NCBI GenBank assembly: GCA_044361315.1
Contig: JBIKJA010000002.1
Coordinates: forward strand, 186,001-250,000
DNA: 64,000 nucleotides
Origin: Crocinitomix sp044361315
GTDB taxonomy: Bacteria; Bacteroidota; Bacteroidia; Flavobacteriales_D; Crocinitomicaceae
Direction: 5' to 3'
In this document: piece by piece, positions 1 through 9,050 of the stretch
How positions within the stretch are numbered: position 1 is the first letter of the stretch
Layout of the letters: each line of letters starts with the position of its first letter
Notes under the pieces: generated by a model
Databases searched by the model: none
Seen by the model: only the letters and a program-made list of their open reading frames with translations
What the model was told of the DNA's origin: nothing
Made by a program: the position numbers and the translations under genes

Positions 1-1614
1 CACTGTATGTTCGCTGTCTATGCCTGTCATTCGGACAATTTCTGACCCTCCTCCTACTTTTTGAACACGAATCGCTAAGTCATTTGTGAAAAATGGCGTT
101 ACTCCCGGCATGGACGTTGTTTGATCCAAAACGACAATCAATTCTCCGCCCACCTGCGCGTATTCAATTGAATAGGTTGGATACCCTTCTCCATAATACC
201 ATTCATTGAAAAAGGCGGTTAAGTCAACACCGCTAATTGTTTCTGCAATTTCTTTAAAATCAGCCGCTACTGCTGTACTATCTTTATAGGTTTCTTGATA
301 GGTTTGCAAAATATCAAAAAACACCTCATCGTCATTTATCAAAAATCGAAAGGTGTGAACAATCGCAGCACCTTTATTATACGTTAATCTTCCGTCAAAT
401 ATGCGTCCCACACTCAACGAATCTTCCACCCAAACTGAACCCCCGGCTTCGCCTTTAATATTCTCATGACGATCAGCCATCGAGGTCACCTCATCACCGG
501 GATAAAACTCAGCAAGCATTAATTCTTCGGAATACGAAGCAAAACCTTCATTTAACCAGATATCTGACCAAGACGCACAGGTAACATTATCACCAAACCA
601 TTGATGTCCTAATTCGTGTGCTGTAAGTGTTCTTTCAAAAAATCCTTGGGTGGTCATTGTTTGATGCTCCATTCCTCCGCCTAAAGGTGCCATACAATGG
701 CCGTACTTTTCATTTGCAAACGGATACATCCCGTACAATTCAGAATAATGCTCTAAAAAATCAACCGTTTCGTTAATGTCATCCTCAAAATAAGGCAACG
801 TGAGTGGATTGTTATAAATAAAGTTTTGAATCAAAATTGGTTCTGCTGCACCAATCGGATTTGCGTAGATCGAATAATCAACATATTCTGCAACCGCCAC
901 TGAAATTAAATAATAAGCTATAGGATAATATGTTTTCCATTCATATCGTTTTTTGTCTCCCGGTAAATCGACCACCGCCGTTAAAAGTCCATTTGATCCT
1001 GCCATGTTTTCAGCACTGGTGGTTACATTGATGTAAACTGAATCAATTTTATCTGTCAATAATTGTTTACACGGAAACCATTCATACGCTGCAAAAGGCT
1101 CGCTTAAACTCCACGTCACTTGATTTCCCCACGAAGGTGATTCGTCATTTGTCATTCCACCACCTCCAAGGGGTCCTCCTCCTGTTGGTGGAAGTCCTTC
1201 GTAAGAAACTTGCAGGTAAAAATTATCACCGGCTAGGGCTTCATAAGGAACAATCACTGCTGATTCAATGCGCGTGAAAGGCATTGGAGTGACTCCATTC
1301 AATAAAATTTCATCAATCACAAAATCATCCCAAAGTTCGAATAAAAAAGTATCCATTTCGGCACTAGTCACCTCTACATGAATTTGAACATCTCCTGAAA
1401 TATAAGTGGATGTGCGCTCTAAATCAATCACCAAATTGTAAAAATGAACGTCATATTCTTGGGTTAAACCTATGTAATGATCACTTAACCTCGCTGATCT
1501 TTCTTCTGAATGATCATGTCCCTTAATTCGCTGACAACTGTATTCTGATTGTGCAACAGCTGAACTCGCTGAAAAACCTAGAATCAAAGAGCCGACCACT
1601 TTCAAAAATTTCAT
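1..1614 (-). CDS. M1 family aminopeptidase, C-terminus cut by window edge
   Basis: Secreted zinc aminopeptidase that removes N-terminal residues from peptides, probably in the periplasm or at the surface. The first 538 residues are visible and the frame is still open at base 1. It begins with a signal peptide (start MKFLKVVGSLILGFSASSAV). The exopeptidase motif GGGMEHQ precedes the zinc motif HELGH (about residues 333-337, in HELGHQWFGD). The third zinc ligand Glu lies in NEGFASYSEE. A TATCTTTG -7 element sits 16 bases upstream of the ATG, which supports this start. The N-terminal beta domain and the catalytic domain are complete. What follows (further helical domain or a sorting signal) is outside the window. 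The family assignment is secure; the natural substrate is unknown. Confidence 0.95.
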   Translation of the reverse strand, partial: MKFLKVVGSLILGFSASSAVAQSEYSCQRIKGHDHSEERSARLSDHYIGLTQEYDVHFYNLVIDLERTSTYISGDVQIHVEVTSAEMDTFLFELWDDFVIDEILLNGVTPMPFTRIESAVIVPYEALAGDNFYLQVSYEGLPPTGGGPLGGGGMTNDESPSWGNQVTWSLSEPFAAYEWFPCKQLLTDKIDSVYINVTTSAENMAGSNGLLTAVVDLPGDKKRYEWKTYYPIAYYLISVAVAEYVDYSIYANPIGAAEPILIQNFIYNNPLTLPYFEDDINETVDFLEHYSELYGMYPFANEKYGHCMAPLGGGMEHQTMTTQGFFERTLTAHELGHQWFGDNVTCASWSDIWLNEGFASYSEELMLAEFYPGDEVTSMADRHENIKGEAGGSVWVEDSLSVGRIFDGRLTYNKGAAIVHTFRFLINDDEVFFDILQTYQETYKDSTAVAADFKEIAETISGVDLTAFFNEWYYGEGYPTYSIEYAQVGGELIVVLDQTTSMPGVTPFFTNDLAIRVQKVGGGSEIVRMTGIDSEHTV

Positions 1615-1629
1615 ACTATATTTTTTTCT

Positions 1630-1637
1630 CAAAGATA
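1630..1637 (-). promoter_or_regulatory. Bacteroidota -7 element for the M1 peptidase gene
   Basis: The minus strand reads TATCTTTG, a perfect match to TAnnTTTG, 16 bases before the ATG. This implies a very short leader. Confidence 0.55.
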
Positions 1638-1707
1638 GGTAATCCTATCAAATCCATACAAAAATCGTTGGGCAATGATTAAACGGTGGTAATTTGTCCA
1701 TAAACGG

Positions 1708-2718
1708 TTAAATAAATCGACTTTTATCGAGATTTAACCAAGAAAGAATGGAGTTACAAAAGATATCTTCGATCACCGCTGGTGACAAATCACTGTCCTC
1801 AATAAACTTTCCAATTTCCAAATCACCAAGTGGGAACGGATAATCTGAACCAAGACAAACACGTGATGAACCTTGTTGCTTCAGAATATATTTTAATAAA
1901 TCAATGTCGTGGGTGATACAATCTGTCCAAAATTTGCCAAGGTATTTTTTGGGATTTCGGTTATTGTCCACTGCCACCAAATCTGGTCGACAATTAAACC
2001 CATGTTCTATTCGTCCCAAAGTAGGAATAAATGAACCTCCAGCATGAGAAGCCAAAACTCTTAAATTTGGCAAACGTTCTAACACCCCACCAAAAATCAA
2101 AGAAGCCATTGCACGCGCCGTCTCTGCTGGCATTCCAACCAACCAAGGCAGCCAATAACGTTCCATCGACTTTTCACCCATCATTTCCCAAGGATGAATC
2201 ATGATGGCAATTCCTAATTGCTCACAGGCTTCAAAAATTGGAAAAAACTGAGGTTCGTTCAAGTTTAAATCATTGACATTTGACCCAATCTGAATTCCTA
2301 CAATATTCAATTCACTTTTCAACCGATGTAATTCACTGATCGCTAATTCTGTGTCTTGCATAGGAATAGTACCTAATCCCACGTAATTTTTTGGATAACG
2401 ATCTTGTAATTCAGCAATGTGGTCATTTAAAAACCGACTGATTTCAAGCCCGTCTTTTGGATTTGACCAGTAAGAAAACATGACTGGAATAGTGCAAACT
2501 ACTTGAACTTGGGTATTAAATTGCTCGTATTCTTTTATTCTAACATCCGCGTCCCAACAATTTTCGGCAATCGTTCTGAAAAAGTGATTACCACGCATCA
2601 TGTCCGCCAAGCCTGGTTTTTGTTGCTTCAACCAGATAAAATTTCCGTAGCCGAATTTTTCTGTCCAATTGGGCATTTCAGCAGGTAAAATGTGGGTGTG
2701 CATATCAATTTTCAGCAT
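1708..2718 (-). CDS. 2-amino-3-carboxymuconate-6-semialdehyde decarboxylase (ACMSD family)
   Basis: Amidohydrolase-fold decarboxylase of about 336 residues. It closely follows animal ACMSD, which removes CO2 from the tryptophan/kynurenine intermediate ACMS and diverts it from NAD synthesis. Visible motifs in order: the zinc-binding KIDMHTHILP at the N-terminus, RENCWD-like AENCWDADVRI, PVMFSYW, GLGTIPMQ, HPWEMMG (zinc His), WLPWLVGMPAET, SHAGGSF (catalytic His region) and GSDYPFPLGDLE (zinc Asp). The open frame extends to 2751, but a TATCTTTG promoter element lies at 2749-2756. I therefore place the start at the internal ATG (MLKIDMHTH). No other kynurenine-pathway gene is in the window. A related 5-carboxyvanillate-type decarboxylase is less likely, because whole motifs match ACMSD. 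Confidence 0.9.
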   Translation of the reverse strand: MLKIDMHTHILPAEMPNWTEKFGYGNFIWLKQQKPGLADMMRGNHFFRTIAENCWDADVRIKEYEQFNTQVQVVCTIPVMFSYWSNPKDGLEISRFLNDHIAELQDRYPKNYVGLGTIPMQDTELAISELHRLKSELNIVGIQIGSNVNDLNLNEPQFFPIFEACEQLGIAIMIHPWEMMGEKSMERYWLPWLVGMPAETARAMASLIFGGVLERLPNLRVLASHAGGSFIPTLGRIEHGFNCRPDLVAVDNNRNPKKYLGKFWTDCITHDIDLLKYILKQQGSSRVCLGSDYPFPLGDLEIGKFIEDSDLSPAVIEDIFCNSILSWLNLDKSRFI

Positions 2719-2748
2719 AGCGCGTGTCAGGAAAATAAAAGTATTCTG

Positions 2749-2756
2749 CAAAGATA
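2749..2756 (-). promoter_or_regulatory. -7 element deciding the ACMSD start
   Basis: The minus strand TATCTTTG matches TAnnTTTG. It overlaps the first codons of the longer reading frame, so translation must begin downstream at 2718. Confidence 0.55.
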
Positions 2757-2760
2757 AAAT

Positions 2761-3600
2761 TTACTTCCGTCTCAACTTAATAAACTTCTGCATTTTTTCA
2801 TTTTCAATCACTACGGCCAAATTATAATGGGCTATTTTCCAAAATCCGTTCTCTTTAATCAACACCCCACTTCCGCGGCATTCTTCCATTTGGGTCGACA
2901 AAGACTCTTCGAACCAAGCTACTGTTTGTTCAGATGAAAAATACCAATTTCGCCAATTCGTTTTAAAATCCCATGTCGATTTACGGTCAAAATGAGGTTT
3001 ACAATAAGAAGTAAAAGTTGTTTTATTCCATCGCTCTTTCGGATCAGTACCCAAAAAAATAAATTCATTGGACATAAAGTTAAAATACGCCTCATAATCA
3101 AAAGTGGCCACATCCTTATGCCATTTATTCATCCGCTCATCCATTGATTTTGCATCCTCTTTTGGTGGCGCGCCATTTTCAAAGTCTGAACTATAAACAC
3201 TTTCTATCTTAAATTCCCCATTTCTATTCGACCAACAAAAATGGTCAATTCCGCTATGTGTATAGGTTCCTTCTACATAAAAATCAAAATAAACATCCAC
3301 ATAACAAAGTCCGCTTTCAAATTGATTCACCTCCAATCGATTTATTTCTTCTGAAAAATATCCACTTTTAAATTTTGGACAAACTCCAAAAAATTCAACC
3401 AAAGGTAAATCCCAAACTTCTTCTTTATTCACATGCTTAACGCGACATGTCGGATGAAAAAATTGAATTAAATCCAACGAATCTCCTTTATTTAAGGTCG
3501 AATAAAATTGATACGTTAACTTTTGTAAATCATGTGCAGCAAAACTGTTATTTACCATCCATAAACTCATCATCAACCATAAAAACCGAAATACCTTCAT
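2761..3600 (-). CDS. Secreted NTF2-like (SnoaL/DUF4440-type) protein, two domains
   Basis: About 279 residues with an N-terminal signal peptide (MKVFRFLWLMMSLWM...SFA). Two NTF2-like halves seem present. The first covers about residues 25-140 and includes CRVKHVNKEEVWDL. The second covers about 160-270 and ends in the typical SnoaL-like strand pattern GSGVLIKENGFWKIAHYNL followed by a VVIENEKM tail. Catalytic function is not predictable. Bacteroidota proteins with this C-terminal pattern are usually annotated as nuclear transport factor 2 family. An in-frame ATG four codons upstream (3612) is an alternative start. A TATCTTTA box at 3636-3643 resembles a -7 element with one mismatch. It runs in the same direction as the ACMSD gene but has its own likely promoter. 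Confidence 0.65.
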   Translation of the reverse strand: MKVFRFLWLMMSLWMVNNSFAAHDLQKLTYQFYSTLNKGDSLDLIQFFHPTCRVKHVNKEEVWDLPLVEFFGVCPKFKSGYFSEEINRLEVNQFESGLCYVDVYFDFYVEGTYTHSGIDHFCWSNRNGEFKIESVYSSDFENGAPPKEDAKSMDERMNKWHKDVATFDYEAYFNFMSNEFIFLGTDPKERWNKTTFTSYCKPHFDRKSTWDFKTNWRNWYFSSEQTVAWFEESLSTQMEECRGSGVLIKENGFWKIAHYNLAVVIENEKMQKFIKLRRK

Positions 3601-3662
3601 ACCATTTAACATAAAAATTTAACCTATTATAAAACTAAAGATAGAAATTTATAAAACATCCT

Positions 3663-3670
3663 TATTTTTG
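3663..3670 (+). promoter_or_regulatory. -7 element for the M16 peptidase pair
   Basis: TATTTTTG matches TAnnTTTG and lies 22 bases before the ATG at 3693. No clear -33 TTG was found. Confidence 0.4.
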
Positions 3671-3692
3671 TACTTTAATAAAGATATACACT

Positions 3693-5186
3693 ATGCGTTT
3701 AAAATCAAGCTTAATTATCGGACTCTTTTTTATTTCAATTCAATTGAGTGCACAAGTTCGTGAAAAAATTAACTTCATCGAATATGATCTTCCTAACGGA
3801 CTACATGTCATTTTGCACGAAGATCATTCAACACCAATTGTTGCGGTAACCATGCTTTATAAAGTTGGTTCTAAAAATGAAAATGTTGGTCGAACTGGAT
3901 TTGCTCACTTTTTTGAGCATTTGATGTTTGAAGGAACACAAAATATCCCACGACACGAATATGATAAATATGTTGAACGCGCAGGAGGTACTTTAAATGC
4001 AAACACTTCACAAGATCGTACTTTTTATTACGAGCTTCTTCCCTCTAATCAGCTCGAACTTGGTTTATGGTTAGAGTCTGAAAGATTATTACACGCAAAA
4101 GTTGACAACGAAGGAATTGAAACACAACGAGAAGTTGTAAAAGAAGAAAAACGTCAACGAATGGATAATCAACCGTATGGATCGTTTATGTACGAAATTT
4201 TTAGACGTGCATTTACCTCTCATCCATATAGTTGGATTCCCATTGGAAGTATGGAAGATTTAGATGCTGCTCAAGAAGCTGATTATGTGAACTTTTATCG
4301 AACTTTCTATGTTCCTCATAACGCAACTTTATCCATCGCTGGTGATATTGATGTGGCGCAAACTAAAAAATGGATCGATTTATATTTTGCCTCTATTCCA
4401 AACGGTGAAAAATTAAATGTTTACCGCGACAAAGAATTTTTAAAATACGAAGATTTTCAAAAAAAATATAGCTCCCAAGTAGGCGAAAATCCATCTACTG
4501 GTGTGTTTGGACAAGATTTTCATGGATCGCTTTCTACGGAAGCATTTATCAAAAAATATTTTCCGAAAGCAAGTGATAAACCTTTGCCAATCCCACGACC
4601 TACAATTAAAGAAGGATTGTTAACCAAAGAAGTGCGCGATACCATATATGATAACATCCAATTACCAGCGGTAGTAATGGCGTATCGTACACCTGAATTA
4701 AATCACAAAGATCATTATGCGGTTGAAATGTTAACGATGCTTTTAGCCCAAGGAAATAGCTCACGATTGATCAAAAATGTCGTAGAAAAAAGGCAAAAAG
4801 CAGTGATGGCGATTTCATTTCCATTTCCTTTAGAAGATCCAGGAATTACAATCAATCTGGCGATAGCAAACATGGGAATTGATCCTGCAAAGGTTGAAAA
4901 AGCGATCGAAGATGAGATTCAACTAATTCAAAATGAATTAATTTCAGACAATGAATTGCAAAAATTAAGAAACATGATTGAAAGCGATTTTATCTCTTCA
5001 AATTCAACCATGGCAGGTATAGCAGAATCGTTAGCCGATTATTATGCGTATCAAAATAATACTGGTTTGATCAATACTGAATTAGATCGTTTTATGGATG
5101 TATCTAAAGAAGACATTCAACGCGTAGCAAAAATTTATTTTGTTCCAAATAACCGCGTGGTTCTTTATTATTTACCAAAAAAATAA
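3693..5186 (+). CDS. M16 family zinc peptidase, catalytic subunit
   Basis: Secreted or periplasmic insulinase-type peptidase of 497 residues with signal peptide MRLKSSLIIGLFFISIQLSA. The inverted zinc motif HxxEH is present as HFFEH, in the context FAHFFEHLMFEGTQNIP. The distal zinc Glu lies in ETQREVVKEEKRQR. The C-terminal M16 half (about residues 230-480) has the usual substrate-positioning region. The next gene, 48 bases downstream of its stop, encodes an M16 homologue without the zinc motif. The two probably form an active/inactive heterodimer, as in other bacterial M16B pairs. The peptide substrate is unknown. Confidence 0.93.
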   Translation: MRLKSSLIIGLFFISIQLSAQVREKINFIEYDLPNGLHVILHEDHSTPIVAVTMLYKVGSKNENVGRTGFAHFFEHLMFEGTQNIPRHEYDKYVERAGGTLNANTSQDRTFYYELLPSNQLELGLWLESERLLHAKVDNEGIETQREVVKEEKRQRMDNQPYGSFMYEIFRRAFTSHPYSWIPIGSMEDLDAAQEADYVNFYRTFYVPHNATLSIAGDIDVAQTKKWIDLYFASIPNGEKLNVYRDKEFLKYEDFQKKYSSQVGENPSTGVFGQDFHGSLSTEAFIKKYFPKASDKPLPIPRPTIKEGLLTKEVRDTIYDNIQLPAVVMAYRTPELNHKDHYAVEMLTMLLAQGNSSRLIKNVVEKRQKAVMAISFPFPLEDPGITINLAIANMGIDPAKVEKAIEDEIQLIQNELISDNELQKLRNMIESDFISSNSTMAGIAESLADYYAYQNNTGLINTELDRFMDVSKEDIQRVAKIYFVPNNRVVLYYLPKK

Positions 5187-5234
5187 TTTATTCTCATTTA
5201 AATCAAATTGGACAAAAAAATTAATAACATCCAG

Positions 5235-7382
5235 ATGAAAAAAATAATCTTAATTCTCTCAATTGCATTGGTAAACCTTACCACGTTTGGACAAATTGAC
5301 AGATCAAAAGCTCCTAATGCCCTAGCAAATCCTGAGATCAAAATCAATATACCAGAAAGTATGGTTTTTGACAATGGGCTAAAAGTGATTATGGTAGAAA
5401 ACCATAAATTACCCGTTGTCTCTTTTCAACTATTTGTTGATTATCCAGTTCCACTAGAAGTTGACAAAGCTGGTTTGAGTTCGATTTTTGGCGAAATGCT
5501 GGGTTCAGGAACTAAAAATAATCCAAAAGATCAATTCGACCAAAAAATTGATTTTATGGGAGCTTCATTTTTTGCAAATAGCAGAGGATTTTATGCATCT
5601 TCGCTTAAAAAACACACCCATGACCTATTAACTTTATTGGGGGAGGTTTTAACACAGCCTGACTTTTCAGGGGTTGATTTTGATCGAATTATAGCTCAAA
5701 ATTTATCGAACCTGTCTGCCTTACCTTCGGATGCGCCTTCAATTTCATCAAATGTTTCAAGTGTGGTGAATTATGGCGAAAACCATCCTTACGGTGAAAT
5801 TATGACCGAAGAAAGTTTAGGTGCAATTACCTTGGAGGATATCAAAGCATTTTATCAAAAAAACTTCATCCCTAATCACGCATATTTAGTGGTAGTAGGT
5901 GATGTTTCAAAAGAAGACGTGAAAGATTATGTGACCACTTATTTCGACCCTTGGAAAGCAAAAAAAATGCTACCAAAAGGTGATTTTGTGTTAAATAAGG
6001 CAAAAGGAAACAATGTCTATTTCGTAAATAAACCAGGTGCTGTTCAAAGTGTTATTTCGATTCAACATACCGTTGCATTAACACCGGGACATCCAGATGA
6101 AATTAAATTAAGCATCCTTAATCAAATTCTTGGTGGAGGAAGCTTTTCTGCACGATTAATGTCGAATTTACGTGAAGATAAAGCATATACTTATGGCTGT
6201 TATTCTTCTTTAAGTAGCGATCCGTTAGTTGGCGTTTTTAAAGCGGGTGGAAGTTTCAGAAATGAAGTCACAGATAGCGCAATTGTACAAATTTTAATGG
6301 AAATTGAACGAATTTCTGAAAGTACCGTGACTGAAGAAGAATTGGATTTAATTAAAAAGTCTATGACCGGCTCATTTGCACGTTCATTGGAAGACCCTCA
6401 AACAATCGCTCGATTTGCATTAAACACCATTCGTTACAATTTACCAAGTGATTATTATTCAAGCTATTTAAAACGTTTGGAAAAAATCACAAAAGAAGAT
6501 TTATTAAATGTGGCCATGCAATACTTAACTCCAGATAACGTCAATATCATCGTCGTTGGAAATCAAGAAATTGCAGATAAACTCAATAAATTTGATGTAG
6601 ATGGAAAAATTGACTTCAAAAATTATTACGGTCAAGCCGAAACGAAACTTGATCCAATTCCACAAGGAGTTACTGCTAAAACCATTTTTGATACCTACCT
6701 TATGAAAGTCATGAATGCAAACTCGGAGGCTGAATTAACAAACAATCTTAAAGCTATCCAGCAAATTGAAGTGTATTCTTCAGCTTTTATCAAAGAATTA
6801 AATGGGAATATTTTCTCTTATCAAGCCATGGGAACGCCTAACAAATCTTCAAATTTTGTGTACGTAAAAAGTGCCATGATGAATGGTGTCTTTAATACAA
6901 GTTGGTTTAATGGTACAAATGGTGAAAATGCCGAACAAGGAATCGTAACCGCTATTACAGGCGACGATTTAGCGGCGAAACTTCGTCCAAGTTTTCCAAT
7001 CGAACAAGTCAATTATTTGACCGATCCAATGATCACAGTGGAATTAATGGGAATTGTAAAAGAGGAAAATAACTCATTTTATAAGGTTAAAATTCTTAAA
7101 AAAGATGCACTTAATTACGAATATTATGACACGGTTAGTGGACTTTTAATGAAATCAGAATCATTCAAAAAGGATGAAGCTGGGAACGAATCGGTTGTTA
7201 TTGTTAATTATAGCGAATACAAAAATTATGATGGTGTATTAATGGCTGAAGTAACGGATGTCAATTCTGATGGCCAAGCCATTAAATTTGAAGTAGTGAA
7301 AGTAGTTACAGGTAAAAAAGTAAAAGCAAAATCTTTTAATGGTGATTTTAAAGCCGTTGAAAAGGTTGTTTTATCGCTCTAA
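5235..7382 (+). CDS. M16 family peptidase-like protein, non-catalytic partner, with C-terminal extension
   Basis: About 715 residues from the ATG at 5235 (signal peptide MKKIILILSIALVNLTTFGQ). A TTG start at 5208 is less attractive. At the position of HxxEH the sequence reads LSSIFGEMLGSGTKNN, so zinc ligands are missing. The second M16 half carries the conserved Arg/Tyr region (ARLMSNLREDKAYTYG). Residues of roughly 460-715 form an additional domain rich in beta structure. It is not part of the standard M16 fold and resembles the trailing domains seen in some Bacteroidota inactive M16 subunits. It follows the catalytic subunit gene and ends at a strong terminator, so the two form a two-gene operon. 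Confidence 0.88.
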   Translation: MKKIILILSIALVNLTTFGQIDRSKAPNALANPEIKINIPESMVFDNGLKVIMVENHKLPVVSFQLFVDYPVPLEVDKAGLSSIFGEMLGSGTKNNPKDQFDQKIDFMGASFFANSRGFYASSLKKHTHDLLTLLGEVLTQPDFSGVDFDRIIAQNLSNLSALPSDAPSISSNVSSVVNYGENHPYGEIMTEESLGAITLEDIKAFYQKNFIPNHAYLVVVGDVSKEDVKDYVTTYFDPWKAKKMLPKGDFVLNKAKGNNVYFVNKPGAVQSVISIQHTVALTPGHPDEIKLSILNQILGGGSFSARLMSNLREDKAYTYGCYSSLSSDPLVGVFKAGGSFRNEVTDSAIVQILMEIERISESTVTEEELDLIKKSMTGSFARSLEDPQTIARFALNTIRYNLPSDYYSSYLKRLEKITKEDLLNVAMQYLTPDNVNIIVVGNQEIADKLNKFDVDGKIDFKNYYGQAETKLDPIPQGVTAKTIFDTYLMKVMNANSEAELTNNLKAIQQIEVYSSAFIKELNGNIFSYQAMGTPNKSSNFVYVKSAMMNGVFNTSWFNGTNGENAEQGIVTAITGDDLAAKLRPSFPIEQVNYLTDPMITVELMGIVKEENNSFYKVKILKKDALNYEYYDTVSGLLMKSESFKKDEAGNESVVIVNYSEYKNYDGVLMAEVTDVNSDGQAIKFEVVKVVTGKKVKAKSFNGDFKAVEKVVLSL

Positions 7383-7402
7383 TTTTGATGGTATTAATCT
7401 AG

Positions 7403-7435
7403 AAATCCCTTTCGATCATAAATCGAAAGGGATTT
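7403..7435 (+). terminator. Intrinsic terminator after the M16 operon
   Basis: A perfect 14-bp stem (7403-7416 with 7422-7435, arm AAATCCCTTTCGAT) has a 5-base loop and is followed by CGCTTTTTT. Confidence 0.85.
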
Positions 7436-7493
7436 CGCTTTTTTGTTCATAAATAAATCCAAAAGAATACTTTAGAAGCGTTTTTCAAATCAT

Positions 7494-7501
7494 TATATTT
7501 G
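7494..7501 (+). promoter_or_regulatory. -7 element for dnaB
   Basis: TATATTTG matches TAnnTTTG and ends only 7 bases before the dnaB ATG. The transcript would be nearly leaderless. Confidence 0.5.
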
Positions 7502-7508
7502 CCTCAGG

Positions 7509-9050
7509 ATGGAAGAAAACAAGCAAATAAAGCCACAAACTAAAAGAAGTCTCGTCTCTGCAACCATGAATTCGATCGCAGAAACAGGAAAACTCCCACC
7601 ACAAGCCCTGGATATCGAAGAAGCTGTCATTGGGGCAATGCTTCTCGAAAAAAATGCTGTAAATGATGCCATTGAAATTCTTCAACCTGAGAGTTTTTAT
7701 AAACCGGCACACCAAAAAATATTTGCAACCATCCTCGAATTATTTGCCAATTCAGAAAGTATTGACATCCTTAGTGTTTCTGAAAGATTGCGAAAAAAAG
7801 GGGAACTTCAATTGGTTGGCGGTCCAGGATATATCGCTCAATTGACAAATCGTATTGCTTCAGCAGCGCATATCGAATATCATGCGCGAATTATTTCTGA
7901 AAAATTCATTCTGCGCTCCTTAATCGAAGTTTCATCAGAGGTTATTAAAAACTCATACGACGAAACAAAAGATGTTTTTAATGTCTTAAATGAAGCGGAA
8001 GAAGGATTGTTTAAAATCGCCGAAGGGAATCTCAAGAAAAGTTATGGTAAAATTGGTGATTTGGTCCAAGAAGCCATGGAAGAGATTCAAAAAGCAAGCG
8101 AAAATTCGGATGGTGTAAGTGGTGTTCCAAGTGGCTTTACGGATTTGGATCGTTTGACTTCTGGTTGGCAAAAATCAGACATGATAGTATTGGCGGCTCG
8201 TCCCGGAATGGGAAAAACGGCCTTTGTATTGTCAATGGCGAAAAATACTGCGGTTCAATTTGGTCAAGGTGTCGCCATTTTCTCTCTCGAGATGTCGAGC
8301 GTTCAGTTAACCAAACGTTTGATGGCAATGGAAACAGGTATTTCGTCAGAAAAACTAAGAAAAGGGTTTACCAGTCAAGACGATTGGGATTTATTACATA
8401 GTAGAATTAATGCCTTGGCAGAGGCACCGCTTTTTATTGACGACACCCCTGCCCTCTCTATTTTCGAGCTTCGTGCAAAATGTCGCCGATTAAAAATGCA
8501 ACACGACATTAAATTGGTGATTATTGATTATTTGCAATTGATGAATGCAGGAAGTAAATCAGGAAATCGAGAACAAGAAATCAGTACTATTTCCCGATCC
8601 ATCAAAGAAATTGCGAAAGAAATCAACGTTCCGATTATCGCACTTTCTCAATTAAGTCGTTCGGTTGAGACACGTGGCGGTGATAAACGCCCAATGTTAT
8701 CCGATTTGCGTGAATCGGGCGCGATTGAGCAAGATGCTGATATGGTGTTGTTTATCTATCGCCCAGAATACTATGGTTTGATTGAAGATGAAAATGGAAT
8801 GCCAACAGAAGGAATTGGCGAGATTATTGTAGCTAAACATCGAAATGGCTCGCTGGACACCGTCCGCTTGCGATTTATTAAACAACTTACTAAGTTCGAT
8901 AATTTGGACGCATTTGATAATTCAAGTTTAAGTGGGGGCTTTGCACCAAACCGTAATTTTGAATCAAGTGCTGAAACAATTACAGTGGGAAGTAAAATGA
9001 ATGATGATAACGATTTTATAAGCAATTTAGGTGAAGAAGTTCCTTTTTAA
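7509..9050 (+). CDS. dnaB: Replicative DNA helicase DnaB
   Basis: Hexameric helicase that unwinds the replication fork; 513 residues, normal family length and no intein. The N-terminal DnaB domain (about residues 25-130) begins LPPQALDIEEAVIGAMLLE. A linker helix precedes the RecA-like domain. Walker A is RPGMGKTA at about 231-238, and Walker B-like LVIIDYLQLM follows. The LSQLSRSVETRGGDKRPMLS and DLRESGAIEQDADMVLF motifs are diagnostic. The C-terminal about 50 residues are a low-conservation acidic tail. The 3' end overlaps the next gene by 20 bases. Confidence 0.98.
   Translation: MEENKQIKPQTKRSLVSATMNSIAETGKLPPQALDIEEAVIGAMLLEKNAVNDAIEILQPESFYKPAHQKIFATILELFANSESIDILSVSERLRKKGELQLVGGPGYIAQLTNRIASAAHIEYHARIISEKFILRSLIEVSSEVIKNSYDETKDVFNVLNEAEEGLFKIAEGNLKKSYGKIGDLVQEAMEEIQKASENSDGVSGVPSGFTDLDRLTSGWQKSDMIVLAARPGMGKTAFVLSMAKNTAVQFGQGVAIFSLEMSSVQLTKRLMAMETGISSEKLRKGFTSQDDWDLLHSRINALAEAPLFIDDTPALSIFELRAKCRRLKMQHDIKLVIIDYLQLMNAGSKSGNREQEISTISRSIKEIAKEINVPIIALSQLSRSVETRGGDKRPMLSDLRESGAIEQDADMVLFIYRPEYYGLIEDENGMPTEGIGEIIVAKHRNGSLDTVRLRFIKQLTKFDNLDAFDNSSLSGGFAPNRNFESSAETITVGSKMNDDNDFISNLGEEVPF

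Noticed and set aside
7509..9050. Intein in dnaB
   Set aside because: The helicase motifs run without interruption and the length is normal.
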